DNA from: Chara braunii | Lineage: Eukaryota; Streptophyta; Charophyceae; Charales; Characeae | Assembly (NCBI GenBank): GCA_003427395.1 | Contig: BFEA01000505.1 | Span: 457,427 to 492,339 of the forward strand | Length of the DNA: 34,913 bases | Direction: 5' to 3' | Shown here: piece after piece, positions 20,891 to 29,392 of the stretch | Position numbering within the stretch: the stretch's first letter is position 1 | Layout of the letters: each line of letters begins with the position of its first letter | Made by a program: the position numbers and the translations under genes | Notes under the pieces: generated by a model | Databases searched by the model: none | Told to the model about the DNA's origin: nothing | Seen by the model: the letters and a program-made list of their open reading frames with translations, nothing else

Positions 20891-20963
20891 CCTTTTCTCG
20901 ATTAAATTTTGTGTGTCATCCTTGCGCAGAGGTCGTGCTAATCTTCTCTGTATCGTTCCCAAA
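20891..20963 (-). pseudogene. U6 snRNA retro-fragment 1
   Basis: The minus strand reads GGGAACGATACAGAGAAGAT, then TAGCACGACCTCTGCGCAAG, then GATGACAC, ending ATCGAGAAAAGG. This matches U6 from just before the ACAGAGA box through the central stem to the 3' end; ATCGAGAAATGG is the plant U6 ending. A run of A follows (20887-20872). The 5' stem-loop of U6 is absent, so it is not a working gene. An A tail on a U6 fragment is the mark of LINE-driven reverse transcription. Confidence 0.85.
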
Positions 20964-21004
20964 GTCACGAAACGGAGGAGGATTGGGAACGATACAGAGA
21001 AGAT
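20941..21004. repeat. Perfect 22-bp inverted repeat of the U6 ACAGAGA region
   Basis: The 22 bases at 20941-20962 are the exact reverse complement of 20983-21004, with a 20-base spacer. The right arm is a second, plus-strand U6 piece that diverges after AGAAGAT. The transcript of either strand could fold into a hairpin. Confidence 0.9.
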
Positions 21005-21100
21005 GCACAACCTTTGCGTCAACCTCGTCCTTCTCTCTCACCTAGGTATCCAAATTTAAAAAATAATCCAATCTATTGAGCTTTTTTTTTTTTTTTTGAC

Positions 21101-21165
21101 CTTTTCTCGAATCGTGTGTCATCCTTGCATCAGGGTCATGGTAATCATCTCTGTGTCGTTCCCAT
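21101..21165 (-). pseudogene. U6 snRNA retro-fragment 2
   Basis: The minus strand reads GGGAACGACACAGAGATGAT, then CATGACCCTGATGCAAGG, then ATGACAC and TCGAGAAAAGGTC, followed by a long A run. It is more diverged than fragment 1. The sequence beyond the A tail (CTCAATAGATT) is the same as beyond fragment 1. Confidence 0.8.
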
Positions 21166-21199
21166 TGCAGCCGATGTCCCAAAGGAGCCTGTTTTTTTT

Positions 21200-21258
21200 G
21201 TTCGACGTTTTCTCGGCTTTTGTTTGTCATCCTTGCGCTGGGGTCATGCTGATCTTTA
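21200..21258 (-). pseudogene. U6 snRNA retro-fragment 3
   Basis: The minus strand reads AAAGATCAGCATGACCCC, then AGCGCAAGGATGACAAAC, then GCCGAGAAAACG and an A-rich end. The ACAGAGA box is lost. It is the third head-to-tail U6 relic within about 370 bases. Confidence 0.75.
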
Positions 21259-21329
21259 GGGGCCTGTAGGGCTTGATGCGCAGCGGCCGTTACGGCTTGA
21301 TGTACAGGGCACTTCAGGGGTTCACGTAC

Positions 21330-21890
21330 GTCTTTTCCTCCCTCCACCTCTTCTCCTCCTCCATCTCTGCTCTTCTTAGCCGTCCTCCAGGTCCTACTAT
21401 AACCCCCCATCTCCTCTCCATATCCCCTCCGCTGGAAAACGCTGGAAATACCGCTCGTTTTTTCTCCCCGTTGTTTCCTGTTCCTGGACTCGGTGCTCGC
21501 CATATCCCAGTCTCCCCGCCATATCCCCACCTTCATCTCTCCTCCATGCCTCCACCTTCGTCCTCCACCTGTCCATCTTTCCTCCATCTTTCCTTCATCT
21601 CTCCTCCACCCTCCACCTTCATTTCTCCTCCATGCCTCCACCTTCATCTCTCCTCCATGCCTCCACCAGGTGCACCATCATCTCTCCTCCATACCTCCAC
21701 CTTTCCCCTTTATGTCCATCTCTCCTCCACCTCCGTATCTCGCTCTCTGCCTTCCATCTCTCCCCATATCCCCATCTCCCTCTCATATCCCCTCCACCTT
21801 CATTTCTCCTCCATTCACGACCTTTCTCTTCCATCTCTCCATCTCTCCTCCATCTCTACTGCATCTGCCGTACATCTGTCCACTTGATTT
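21330..21890. repeat. CTCCTCCAT-type minisatellite
   Basis: Repeated units such as CACCTTCATCTCTCCTCCAT occur many times with variants. Open frames across this block on both strands (Pro/Ser/His-rich or Gly/Arg/Glu-rich) are products of the repeat. Confidence 0.9.
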
Positions 21891-22254
21891 CAAGGCAGAC
21901 AACATACCCCCTTTTGTCCTTCGTTTCTGTTATATAACTTGATAATTGTCCACTTGATTTGAAAATTTTGAAGGGAGACTTCCGAAGACAGCGACTGAGG
22001 AGATTGTTTTTTTTTTTTGAGTCCGTCCTGTTTGGCCAGCCGTGTTGAAAGGGGGCGGTAGTTGTGGAGGAGTCTATGGCGGCGGGGGGAGGACACAGAG
22101 TCTGGTGTGGGTGAATCAGGGATGTAATGGGAACTATGGCTGATTTGGTGGTCCTGCTCGTTTTTTATCTGTGCAGGTCGCAATGACGAGCAGCAAGCTC
22201 ACCAGTGACATGGTCAAGTGCCATTTCGTTGTCGTCATCCTCTGATGATGATGA

Positions 22255-22449
22255 TGGGATGATGCCGACGGTGATGATGATGATGATGGTGATGGTGATG
22301 ATGATGGTGGTGACGGGGAGCAGGACGGAGGTTCTGAATCTTCTGATGATGAGGACGAGGGGAGCGAACAAGAGGAAGAGAGTGGGGAGGAAGGGGCTGC
22401 GGAGGGACAGGACGGTGGTTTTGAATCTTCTGATGATGGAGAGGCTTAG
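22255..22449 (+). other. Possible acidic C-terminal exon or coding-like microsatellite
   Basis: After stop codons in a GAT run, 64 codons are open to TAG at 22447-22449. The composition is very acidic: an Asp/Gly run, then GGSESSDDEDEGSEQEEE, then GGFESSDDGEA. The SSDD motif resembles casein-kinase-2-rich tails of nuclear proteins. A splice acceptor-like TTTTTTATCTGTGCAG at about 22163-22178 is upstream, but no frame connects it through the stops. A decayed or purely repetitive origin is equally possible. Confidence 0.2.
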
Positions 22450-22894
22450 AATTATGATCTGGCCCACTGCAAACTCTGAGCTCTACGGCAACAATGCAAT
22501 TCACTGTTTTGCTGACTCAAGGTTATATAACTGACTTAGCAACATTGCAATGGGGAAGCTCTTTAGGATGTTGTCTTGTCCCAGGCTATTTGTGGTTTCT
22601 TCATGATGTGTCCTACAACTTCGACTTTCTGACAGTGTGTCCCTCTGCAGTTGTCTGTTTTCATGATGAGGCACTCAGATGCAGTGTTTCTGCATCTGCA
22701 AACATGAACAGGTGAGTACCGACCGAACAACCTGCCCCACCTGCTGCATGAAATTTGATGTTCTTGCAATGTCGTAGTTGGCAGTTGCGGAGTTCAAAGT
22801 TCTCAAACTCCAAACTTCAAAGTTGACGCTTGAAACTCAGTTGAAAGTTCACTGTTACTGGTTCTCAGTCGTACCAGCACAGGTAACACCTCTC
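22450..22894. other. Unassigned sequence up to second gap
   Basis: No recognisable gene or repeat. A small cluster of TCAAAGTTC/CAAACTTCAAAGTT motifs is seen at about 22795-22825. Confidence 0.5.
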
Positions 22895-23034
22895 NNNNNN
22901 NNNNNNNNNNNNNNNNNNNNNNNNNNNNNNNNNNNNNNNNNNNNNNNNNNNNNNNNNNNNNNNNNNNNNNNNNNNNNNNNNNNNNNNNNNNNNNNNNNNN
23001 NNNNNNNNNNNNNNNNNNNNNNNNNNNNNNNNNN
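22895..23034. other. Assembly gap (N run)
   Basis: 140 N bases, followed directly by an A run of about 22 bases. Open frames crossing it are artefacts. Confidence 1.
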
Positions 23035-23103
23035 AAAAAAAAAAAAAAAAAAAAAAGAAGTCCCGCACAGCACCGCACGGTGCGGCACACGTAGCGCACG
23101 TCC

Positions 23104-23172
23104 CCGCACATTTCCGCACCCGCACGACCACCCCCCGCACGGATCTGGTCTGTGCGGGTGCGGAATGTGCGG
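23104..23172. repeat. GC-rich hairpin built of CCGCAC units
   Basis: The left arm 23104-23125 pairs with 23152-23172 with a single bulged base, around a 26-base loop. The whole patch 23057-23235 is built from CCGCAC or GTGCGG units. Similar palindromic GC-rich patches near A runs occur at about 19945-20060 and 34350-34560. Confidence 0.75.
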
Positions 23173-23251
23173 AGATCGAACACCCCCCGCACGGATCTCC
23201 GCACGGATCTCCCCACAAATGTGCGGCTCGTGCGGTTGCAAGTATGATGTA

Positions 23252-23318
23252 TTTTCATTATAAGGGACGCTGGGCCCGGTTCCCAGCACATGATGCTCCC
23301 CACGAATAGATTGGAGCA
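23252..23318 (+). repeat. Short hairpin motif family, copy 3
   Basis: CATTATAAGGGACGCTGGGC, then CCCCACGAATAGATTGGAG. In this copy GCTGGG and CCCAGC form a clean stem around CCCGGTT. Confidence 0.65.
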
Positions 23319-23351
23319 ATTTTAAGGAAAAAAAAAAAAGCATCATGTGCA

Positions 23352-23773
23352 TATATCGAAGAGAGAACAGGGTCAGCTGGACAAGGACCCCCCCAAGGTC
23401 CAACCAAGCTCGAACCCGTGACCTTGTAACATGTAATCGAATGACTCTACCATGTGAACAACTAGCAGAAACGGCACAAACGTATGATATGCCAGACTGG
23501 GGAGATCAACAGAACACTCAAGACCAGCACCCCCAAGCAACCCATGTGAAACCCAGAACCAACATACAAAACCATGAACAACCCTGGTGCGCAGGCATTG
23601 GCTGCAATAGTACCATGCATCAGCCCAAGGCAAGTGTATGTCCAGCTGTGCATCAATCTAACGCCCTGCCAGTTTCCATGTGCAAGGTTGCAATTGAGTT
23701 TTGAACCCGCAACCTCATACCACAATGCGCATTTCCAACAGGTGCTCTAACAACTGAGCCACATCAACTGGAC
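23352..23773 (-). mobile_element. Composite tRNA-derived SINE, copy 2
   Basis: Collinear with 15757-16183 on the minus strand. The head carries TGGCTCAGTTGTTAGAGC (A box) and TTGCGGGTTCAAAAC (B box). The second module has ACAAGGTCACGGGTTCGAGC. The 3' end runs TTCTCTCTTCGATATATG, then into a T run. Differences from copy 1 are scattered substitutions and small indels, so the two are separate old insertions. Confidence 0.75.
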
Positions 23774-23826
23774 CAGGTCATGAGCTATTGTCCTCTTCTC
23801 CCTCTCTGCCTACGGTGTTCGACAAT

Positions 23827-24387
23827 GGGCCTCGCCACACCTATCCCGAAAACACCGATTTGGAGAGGAAACGCATCGCCATACCAACTCTCGAAAATCG
23901 GTGTCAGAAAAAGGTTCGAGAGCAGCCAGAACGCGGGTTTCAAGAGTGCTCACGAACTGTGGTCCTTGCCTGGCCTGCAAAGTGGCCGCTTTCGAGAGTG
24001 GTCGAAGGCACCCCCGAATTTGGCCCGAACTTGGAGAGTGTGCCGCGATGGACAACCGTCTGCGGCCAGCATTTTGTCGTGTGTGGTTCGAAAGAACTCT
24101 CGAACCGTGAGGTCTTTCTGGACCCTGGGTGGGCCCAAGCATCGTGTCCCCTGCCCGACGAGACACCGTTGATTTCCCTTTTCCCACCCAAAACGAAAGT
24201 TTCGGGAGAGGTCACACCGCCACACTGCACTCTCCAAAAAGGCTGGGTCTTTTCTGAGACATTGGAGAGCGCCCCCTTCGAGAGCGCAGTGCGGTGATGA
24301 GGCATCTCAAACCGTTTTTCTCGACTTCCTGAGTTCAAGAGCGCTCCTGAACATTTTCCCATTTTCGGGATAGGTGTGGTGAGCCCC
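23827..24387. mobile_element. 561-bp MITE with AAT target duplication
   Basis: The left end GGGCCTCGCCACACC continues TATCCCGAAAA; the right end is its inverse with two terminal-15 mismatches (rc GGGGCTCACCACACC). AAT flanks both sides (23824-23826 and 24388-24390). Open frames inside are short and not transposase-like, so it is non-autonomous. GGGC-type ends with a 3-bp duplication are reminiscent of PIF/Harbinger (Tourist) elements, although the usual duplication there is TAA/TTA. Confidence 0.82.
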
Positions 24388-24398
24388 AATGTACGTAT

Positions 24399-24902
24399 GG
24401 GCCTCGCCACACCACTCTCGAAATGTGAAAAAGACAAAAATGTGGCGGGTGCAGTAGCCATGTTCTAGCGGGAAATTCGTTCTTTTTTTTTAAAGGGCCC
24501 TGATATTATCAATATAATGAATGAGGCCGGGGTCTACCCGGAAGTAACCCAAAGGAGCCTGCTGAGAACATATCCCATCTTCCTTGAATAAGAATGATGA
24601 TGCACTGTGAGCCAAATGCAGCGCTATTGATCTGATGTCCACTGACCATCAAGAAGGACAGTAAAGTAAACTAGCTTAGTGCCTCTTCACCCTTAATGGG
24701 CGCCAAAACATCTTGACAACCACGCACGTTACCAGTTATCTCCATCAAGCCTAAGTCTAAAAACGCCCTTCCTTAAACCTCTGGAGATGTATTATCCAAG
24801 CCAAGCAGCAGGCACAAGACAATTATTTGGGGGGGGGGAAGAAATCAGGAAATTCAGACAAATTCTCATTTTGCACATTTCCAGAGTGGTGTGGTGATGC
24901 CC
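24399..24902. mobile_element. MITE with TAT target duplication, interrupted by a retroposon
   Basis: The left terminus GGGCCTCGCCACACCACTCT and right terminus GGTGTGGTGATGCCC form an inverted pair that extends inward (CGAAATGTG with CACATTTCC). TAT flanks both sides (24396-24398 and 24903-24905). The outer 15 bases are shared with the MITE at 23827, while the interior is like the 127-bp MITE at 17508. A retroposon sits inside, so the original length was about 120 bp. Confidence 0.82.
24479..24859 (-). mobile_element. Retroposon (LINE-like 3' end), minus copy nested in a MITE
   Basis: The minus strand matches 11725-12103 and ends in an A run (T run at 24482-24490 on the plus strand). AAATTC occurs on both sides (24473-24478 and 24860-24865) and looks like the target duplication. 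Comparison with the intact MITE at 17508 shows the empty-site order, confirming the insertion. Confidence 0.78.
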
Positions 24903-24946
24903 TATATATGGTAGATATATCAAATTAGGGGAAACTGTGGCTGTGA

Positions 24947-25065
24947 GGGCATACTCACACTAGGACCTTTTGGTCTAAGTTGTGGAGTCGTGTGGACACA
25001 ATTGCACTCATATTTCCATAAAGGCAGTCAGATACATTTAGAAAAGTCCTTGTGTGAGTATGCCC
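24947..25065. mobile_element. 119-bp MITE with TGA target duplication
   Basis: The left end GGGCATACTCACAC pairs with the right end GTGTGAGTATGCCC, and the match continues for about 6 more bases with one mismatch. TGA flanks both sides (24944-24946 and 25066-25068). It is the third small inverted-repeat element in 1.3 kb. Confidence 0.82.
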
Positions 25066-25944
25066 TGACACACTTTTAGTTTGAAATAGGCAAGAAAAAA
25101 AGTGGCGCCGTGTCCATGGTGTGAGTTTCGAAATGTGCAAGTTTAGCGGAGGTCTAAAACTGCACCAGTCATTACCCGCAGTGGCGCTGTGACGAACCAC
25201 TTTCCGTCTCTGCGCGATTTTCTGCGCGATGACGATTAGGGGTCCTTAGCTGGGAAGGTTGGGCCAATTACGGGAGATCGGGATCAACGGGAAAATTGCA
25301 TCAGTGTCCTCGCTTCTTCGTCTTTTTGCGTCGCTCCTTTTCGGATGTCTGGGTCCAGAGCTGGGAAGTCCCGGGATGATCGGTTGAGTGGCGCGCCGCC
25401 GCGCGCGCGATTAATAATGGTCGACGTCGCTCCTTTTTGTTTTGCTGTAGGTTTTTTGGCGCGGTGATCGCGCGGGAGTTTTGCTTCTCCCTTTTTGAAA
25501 TTCTTTTTCGAATCTTGTCGAGCCCTTGACGGCTTTCGGAATTTCGGACTTTCTTTTCGGAATTGTGCTTTATTTCTTTTTGCATTTTTGCATTGGACAG
25601 GAATTTAGGAATTTCTTTTGCCGCGCGGTGCTTTTTGCTCGCGCGACTCTTTTTGCGGCTGCAACAGAGCTCTGATTAGCCGTCGCCCTTAATCTTGCGT
25701 GGAACCGTAATTTTTGCGCGGGCGCCCTTGTAACTGTATCTTTCTTCTTGAGCTTCGTCTTTCCCGCTCTCCCTCTCTTCTTTGCTGTGTCTAATTGGTC
25801 CGCGGGCTGCATGATTGGATCGATGTGCGGAGAGTGGCTATGTCCCCCACGTCGCGATCTGTCCATGCAGAACGTAGGCATTCCCTCCCTTTCTCTCCCT
25901 TCTAAGTCCTTGCAATTCCGTGTTCTTCGCGCATGCATGCACGC

Positions 25945-25950
25945 TATAAA
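25945..25950 (+). promoter_or_regulatory. LTR TATA box, copy C
   Basis: CGCTATAAATTCC, preceded by GCATGCATG; copy A has the same arrangement. The surrounding 250 bases are the best conserved part of the LTR between copies, as expected for a core promoter. Confidence 0.6.
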
Positions 25951-26208
25951 TTCCGGCTGCACGATTAGATAGCTCTCTTAAACAGGAAGCTCGGGGTAGC
26001 GCGATCAGTGAGGGTCGGCTCACGAGCGAAGTAAGAGGTGAGTTGAAGTGGGAGTTGGGCGACCCGACGAGCTGGTGCCAAATGTGCGGGATTGACACGT
26101 GGGGCTACGACGGACTATAGCGCGCGGACGAATCCGACGGGCACAGGAGGACTAAGCGGGGTGACAACTTCGTGGGTTGGTGCGTGACGACGGATTGTCC
26201 GCATCGGG

Positions 26209-26211
<3 letters not shown>

Positions 26212-26299
<88 letters not shown>
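26212..26299. repeat. AG microsatellite in the LTR
   Basis: About 43 AG units with one interruption. Copy A has only a short CT-rich stretch here, so it expanded after insertion. Confidence 0.95.
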
Positions 26300-26301
<2 letters not shown>

Positions 26302-26758
26302 GAGGTTGATGGACGTAGTTGTACTTTTCTTTGTCTTTTCTCTTTTACTTTTGTACACACGTTTTGATTGCGGCTACGAGCGATTCGCCCTTTTTTTTTT
26401 TGATTCGGCATCTCTCCTTGTTTTCTCCCTTCATTGGCGCTTCTGCTCGATTTTGATCTACTCCTCTTTGTGTATGACGAATGGATGAGTTCTGTATCAG
26501 GGATGGTTGAATGATGTGCTAGTTGTTTCTCTTTTCACTCATCTTAGTTCGTGATGAATGGCTAATGACAAGAGTCGATGTTGCAATGTCGAATGTATGA
26601 TGCAGTGTCACTTTGCATAAACGGGAATATTGTTGACCATGGGATCACTGAATGATTAGATGATTGAGTGATTGTCTATGCCACTTGGCGATTTTGCATG
26701 TAGGGCGCAAACCTCACGGTTGCATGAAAATCAGCCCGTGTACGACTGAACGCCTCGT

Positions 26759-27283
26759 GTGCGCACGTGTAAGCACGACCTGATCAGCGTGGCCTACACG
26801 TGTCCACACGCGGGCGATTCAAGCACGATCAGATATGTACACCAGAATGACATGATGTCGTACGTCAAGGACAGGGAGAGTTCGCGGGATCCAAAATACT
26901 CAGAACACTGGGAAGAAGGGTACCTTAGGCTGAGATATCCGGAATTTCCCTGTCTAACCGAGAACCGACTGTGCGCCCGGGAATTTCACTGTGACATAAC
27001 CAGCGACCCGAGGTGCCCCGGTTACCCAACTACGTATAACACGCAATACTTCATATCCCCCGGCTTTGTCGTTATCACTACCAATTTCCCTCCCTTCCGC
27101 ATCCTCCTCCCGTACCACCAGCTCATGGAGGTTCCGTGGAACTCCATAGCCCTGTATTGGCCCCACACGCCGTGCAGAAACTGCAGACGACGCGGCAACC
27201 GCCGAGCCTTTGGAATCACGGACCCTAACCATAACGCGGGACGTCAAACGCCACGCGTCCGCACCCGAAGGTCCGACTCATAG
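26759..27283 (+). CDS. Cysteine-rich ORF inside the LTR, copy C
   Basis: An open frame of 174 codons downstream of the TATA box and upstream of the primer-binding site. The codon aligned with the ATG of copy A (7450) is GTG here, so the true start is uncertain; the first ATG is a little downstream (DMMSYVKD). Conserved motifs with copy A: PEFPCLTENRLC, AREFHC, SDPRCP, YFISPGFVVI, TNFPPF, VPWNSIA, TPCRNCRRRGNRRA. The C-terminus is Arg-rich (RQTPRVRTRR). Eight cysteines lie in short pairs. No signal peptide or membrane segment is apparent. Codon differences from copy A are biased to third positions. Family unknown; a nucleic-acid-binding or regulatory role is only a guess from Arg and Cys content. 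Confidence 0.55.
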   Translation: MRTCKHDLISVAYTCPHAGDSSTIRYVHQNDMMSYVKDRESSRDPKYSEHWEEGYLRLRYPEFPCLTENRLCAREFHCDITSDPRCPGYPTTYNTQYFISPGFVVITTNFPPFRILLPYHQLMEVPWNSIALYWPHTPCRNCRRRGNRRAFGITDPNHNAGRQTPRVRTRRSDS

Positions 27284-27586
27284 AAATCACAACCCTTACG
27301 AATGGGCCTCTCTCGAACCGCCGCCATTAGGCAGACGGACCGGACGACCCTGGGAGGCACCACGCATACCATCTGCCTTATGCTGCACAACATCGACCGC
27401 CATCGGACCGGGAGTAAACCGACCCTTAGCCTTATTGCACCTATGCTCCTGAAACCTTGCCATAAGAGATCTCAGCTCTGACCTGGGACTCCACCCCCAC
27501 TTTTCCAAAAATCCTTGGCACACCCCTTTTCCCACTTCCAAGCCCACATCTCACTCCGATCAGGAAGTCACGTCGGGCGTGAGGTT

Positions 27587-27599
27587 GGTATCGGAGCCG
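27587..27599 (+). promoter_or_regulatory. Primer-binding site of copy C
   Basis: TGGTATCGGAGCC, identical to copy A and one base from the plant initiator tRNA-Met complement. It would prime minus-strand DNA synthesis. Confidence 0.87.
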
Positions 27600-27659
27600 A
27601 CATGTGGCAGGGTTTTAGGATTCGTAGGGCGATGACGAAGATTGAAGCGATCTGGCTAA

Positions 27660-29053
27660 CAGAGGGCGACCTCGACCTCGGAACGTGCATCGACGCGACC
27701 CCGTCGTTACAAGAAGCCGGTCTGCGGCTCGACGGGCGACCAACATAAACGCTAATTAGCAGAACCCGAACCCACAACAGAACCCCAATAAGCAGCTAAA
27801 TCCTAATCAACCCGCACCACGAGCATGGGCACCCATGGTTCCACCCGATCTCTATCTGTTCGATCCTGCTCACCATCTTGTTGGAGCATGGCTGGCCACG
27901 CTCCGAGCTCAGCAGTACAATGACAACGAGGCACAGGTAAACATCGCCTCCCGATTGGGAGGAGACGCCCATCATTGGTTCAACACCTATGTATGAGTTG
28001 ACCTTCTGACATTCGAGCGAGATTTACTGAACCGATTTGATTATATCCATCTCGAACAGACCCTTTTCATGATTAAAGACCGAGTCCAAAAACCCCTCGA
28101 GTCAGTCACCGAATACCGAAACCGATTCTACCGGATATTTGTAAAAACCGAATGGGGCGAACAGGTAGGAAGAGATTTGTTTCATCGATGGGCTTCGCTG
28201 CAGAGCGATGAGGGCGAAACTGCGAAAACAGTTCTCCCCCATCAATCACACGCTGCAACAAATTATGGCAGCCGCAGAAGAAATGAAACAAAAGTTTGCT
28301 GCGAGTTTCCTGGAAGGAGAAAATTATCCTAGAGAAGGAGACTCGTCCGAACTAGCGAGAGCTAAAGATGAGCTGGCCGCGCTCCAGAATAAGTTCTTAA
28401 ACATGGGGTTTGTGTTTGGCCCTGTCACCTATCAGAAACAGATTACCCCCAAACGACCAGCCCCGAGTGTGATTGCGGGCATGCCAGTTCCCGTGATGAC
28501 AACACCTCCACCTCCGATCGAAAATCCCGCACGACCAAATGAATCAACCGCCCTGTTGGAACTAACCAAAACACTGGTCAATCTGATTCAGGAAAGCAAA
28601 AAGGAACAGCGGGAACACAATGCTCGAATAGAGGCGATGATGAGGTCGATGCGACCGATAGCAGTACATGCCGCCCCGATTCAACACGGGCTGGCTCCAG
28701 CGCCCACTCTCGGAGGGGCCGCTGGTAATTTGAACGTCTGTTACACATGTCACCAACCTGGGCATATAGCCCGGGAGTGCCCTCATCGACCCCCTCAACC
28801 ACGGGTCGGAGCCGCACCGGTAGCTGCAGCCCTGATCGCTAACGGACCGCGACAAGTAGGAGCCTTAATGAAAGAAATGGAAGGAGGAGGAAGTGCGTTA
28901 GCAACGACGGAAGAAGAGGCCGAACTCATTTTGTTGGATCAGTACGTAACACTTGGTTATCCGGGACTAGGCATGATCGGAATGATCAGACCTACACCCG
29001 AACAGAGGGAAGTGATGGAGTGGAGACCGTCTTCAGGAGAAATGCAGTCGTGA
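27660..29053 (+). pseudogene. Gag of copy C, frameshifted
   Basis: The N-terminal part (27660-28180) has PPDLYLFDPAHHLVGAW and GGDAHHWFNTYV followed by an in-frame stop; the likely start ATG of copy A is ATA here, and a TAG follows shortly after it. It continues with MIKDRVQKPLESVTEYRNRF (28069 on), then shifts frame near 28200. The rest (28208-29053) is intact: an alpha-rich part with QQIMAAAEEMKQKF, a Pro-rich linker, and the CCHC knuckle CYTCHQPGHIAREC (28739-28780), then PPQPRVGAAP. The C-terminal segment has LGYPGLGMIGMIRPTPEQRE. Capsid and nucleocapsid functions are inferred from the family. Confidence 0.88.
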
Positions 29054-29392
29054 GGACCCACCTTCGTCATCGGGGAAATCGACGTTTTGAACATTGTGCG
29101 GGCACTAGATCATCGAATCCCTCTCCCGATCGGTCATCTATTATCAATATCAGAACAAGCCAATGAACGCATGTTGCAACACTGCAAGGCGAATCAAAAG
29201 CGATTTGCCCTTCCTCGAACAACAAATACGAAAGGAAAAAGTCCCGCACAAGATGAACCCGTCACTAACACATCAAATCCGATACGCTTGGGATTGATCC
29301 AGAAGGATGATCACTTCGTGCGGATTAAAGCGATTCCGTGGAAATCCGCAGAATGTGATATGGGGAGTCTCGTACAATGCCATCATCGAGTC
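29054..29392 (+). pseudogene. Protease N-terminal region of copy C, cut at the active site
   Basis: Follows the gag stop: VIGEIDVLNIVRALDHRI, IGHLLSISEQANERMLQHC and GLIQKDDHFVRIKAIPWK, all matching copy A. In a shifted frame the last shared residues are SYNAIIES, where copy A has PYNAIMDS. The catalytic Asp codon is changed to Glu, and the homology ends two codons later at the junction with copy B. No protease could be made. Confidence 0.8.

Larger units (their letters stand above)
25188..27585 (+). repeat. 5' LTR of copy C (about 2.4 kb)
   Basis: Starts TGTGACGAACC at 25188, as in copy A, and ends next to the primer-binding site. It is collinear with 9121-6521, with an AG microsatellite expansion in this copy only. 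The TATA box is at 25945. The inner boundary is approximate, as no second LTR is available to compare. Confidence 0.7.
25188..29392 (+). mobile_element. Ty3/gypsy copy C, 5' half
   Basis: LTR, primer-binding site, gag and the protease N-terminal region on the plus strand, same family as copy A. Homology to A ends within the protease active-site codons at about 29391. Beyond it the sequence belongs to the opposite-strand copy B. Frameshifts and stops in gag show that it is inactive. Confidence 0.9.

Noticed and set aside
20345-20905. Long Ser/Pro/Leu-rich and Glu-rich open frames
   Set aside because: They come from the TCC/CTC minisatellite and are open in several frames on both strands.
20891-20963. 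Functional U6 snRNA gene
   Set aside because: The 5' stem-loop is missing and an A tail replaces the Pol III T-run terminator.
21042-21887. Long Gly/Arg/Glu-rich (minus) and His/Pro/Ser-rich (plus) frames
   Set aside because: Products of the CTCCTCCAT minisatellite; the minus frame also reads through U6 fragments.
22778-23403. Open frames crossing the second gap
   Set aside because: Artefacts of N bases and the A run.
23788-24297. Open frames on both strands inside the 561-bp MITE
   Set aside because: Overlapping frames without transposase motifs in an element bounded by inverted repeats; better explained as non-coding MITE interior.
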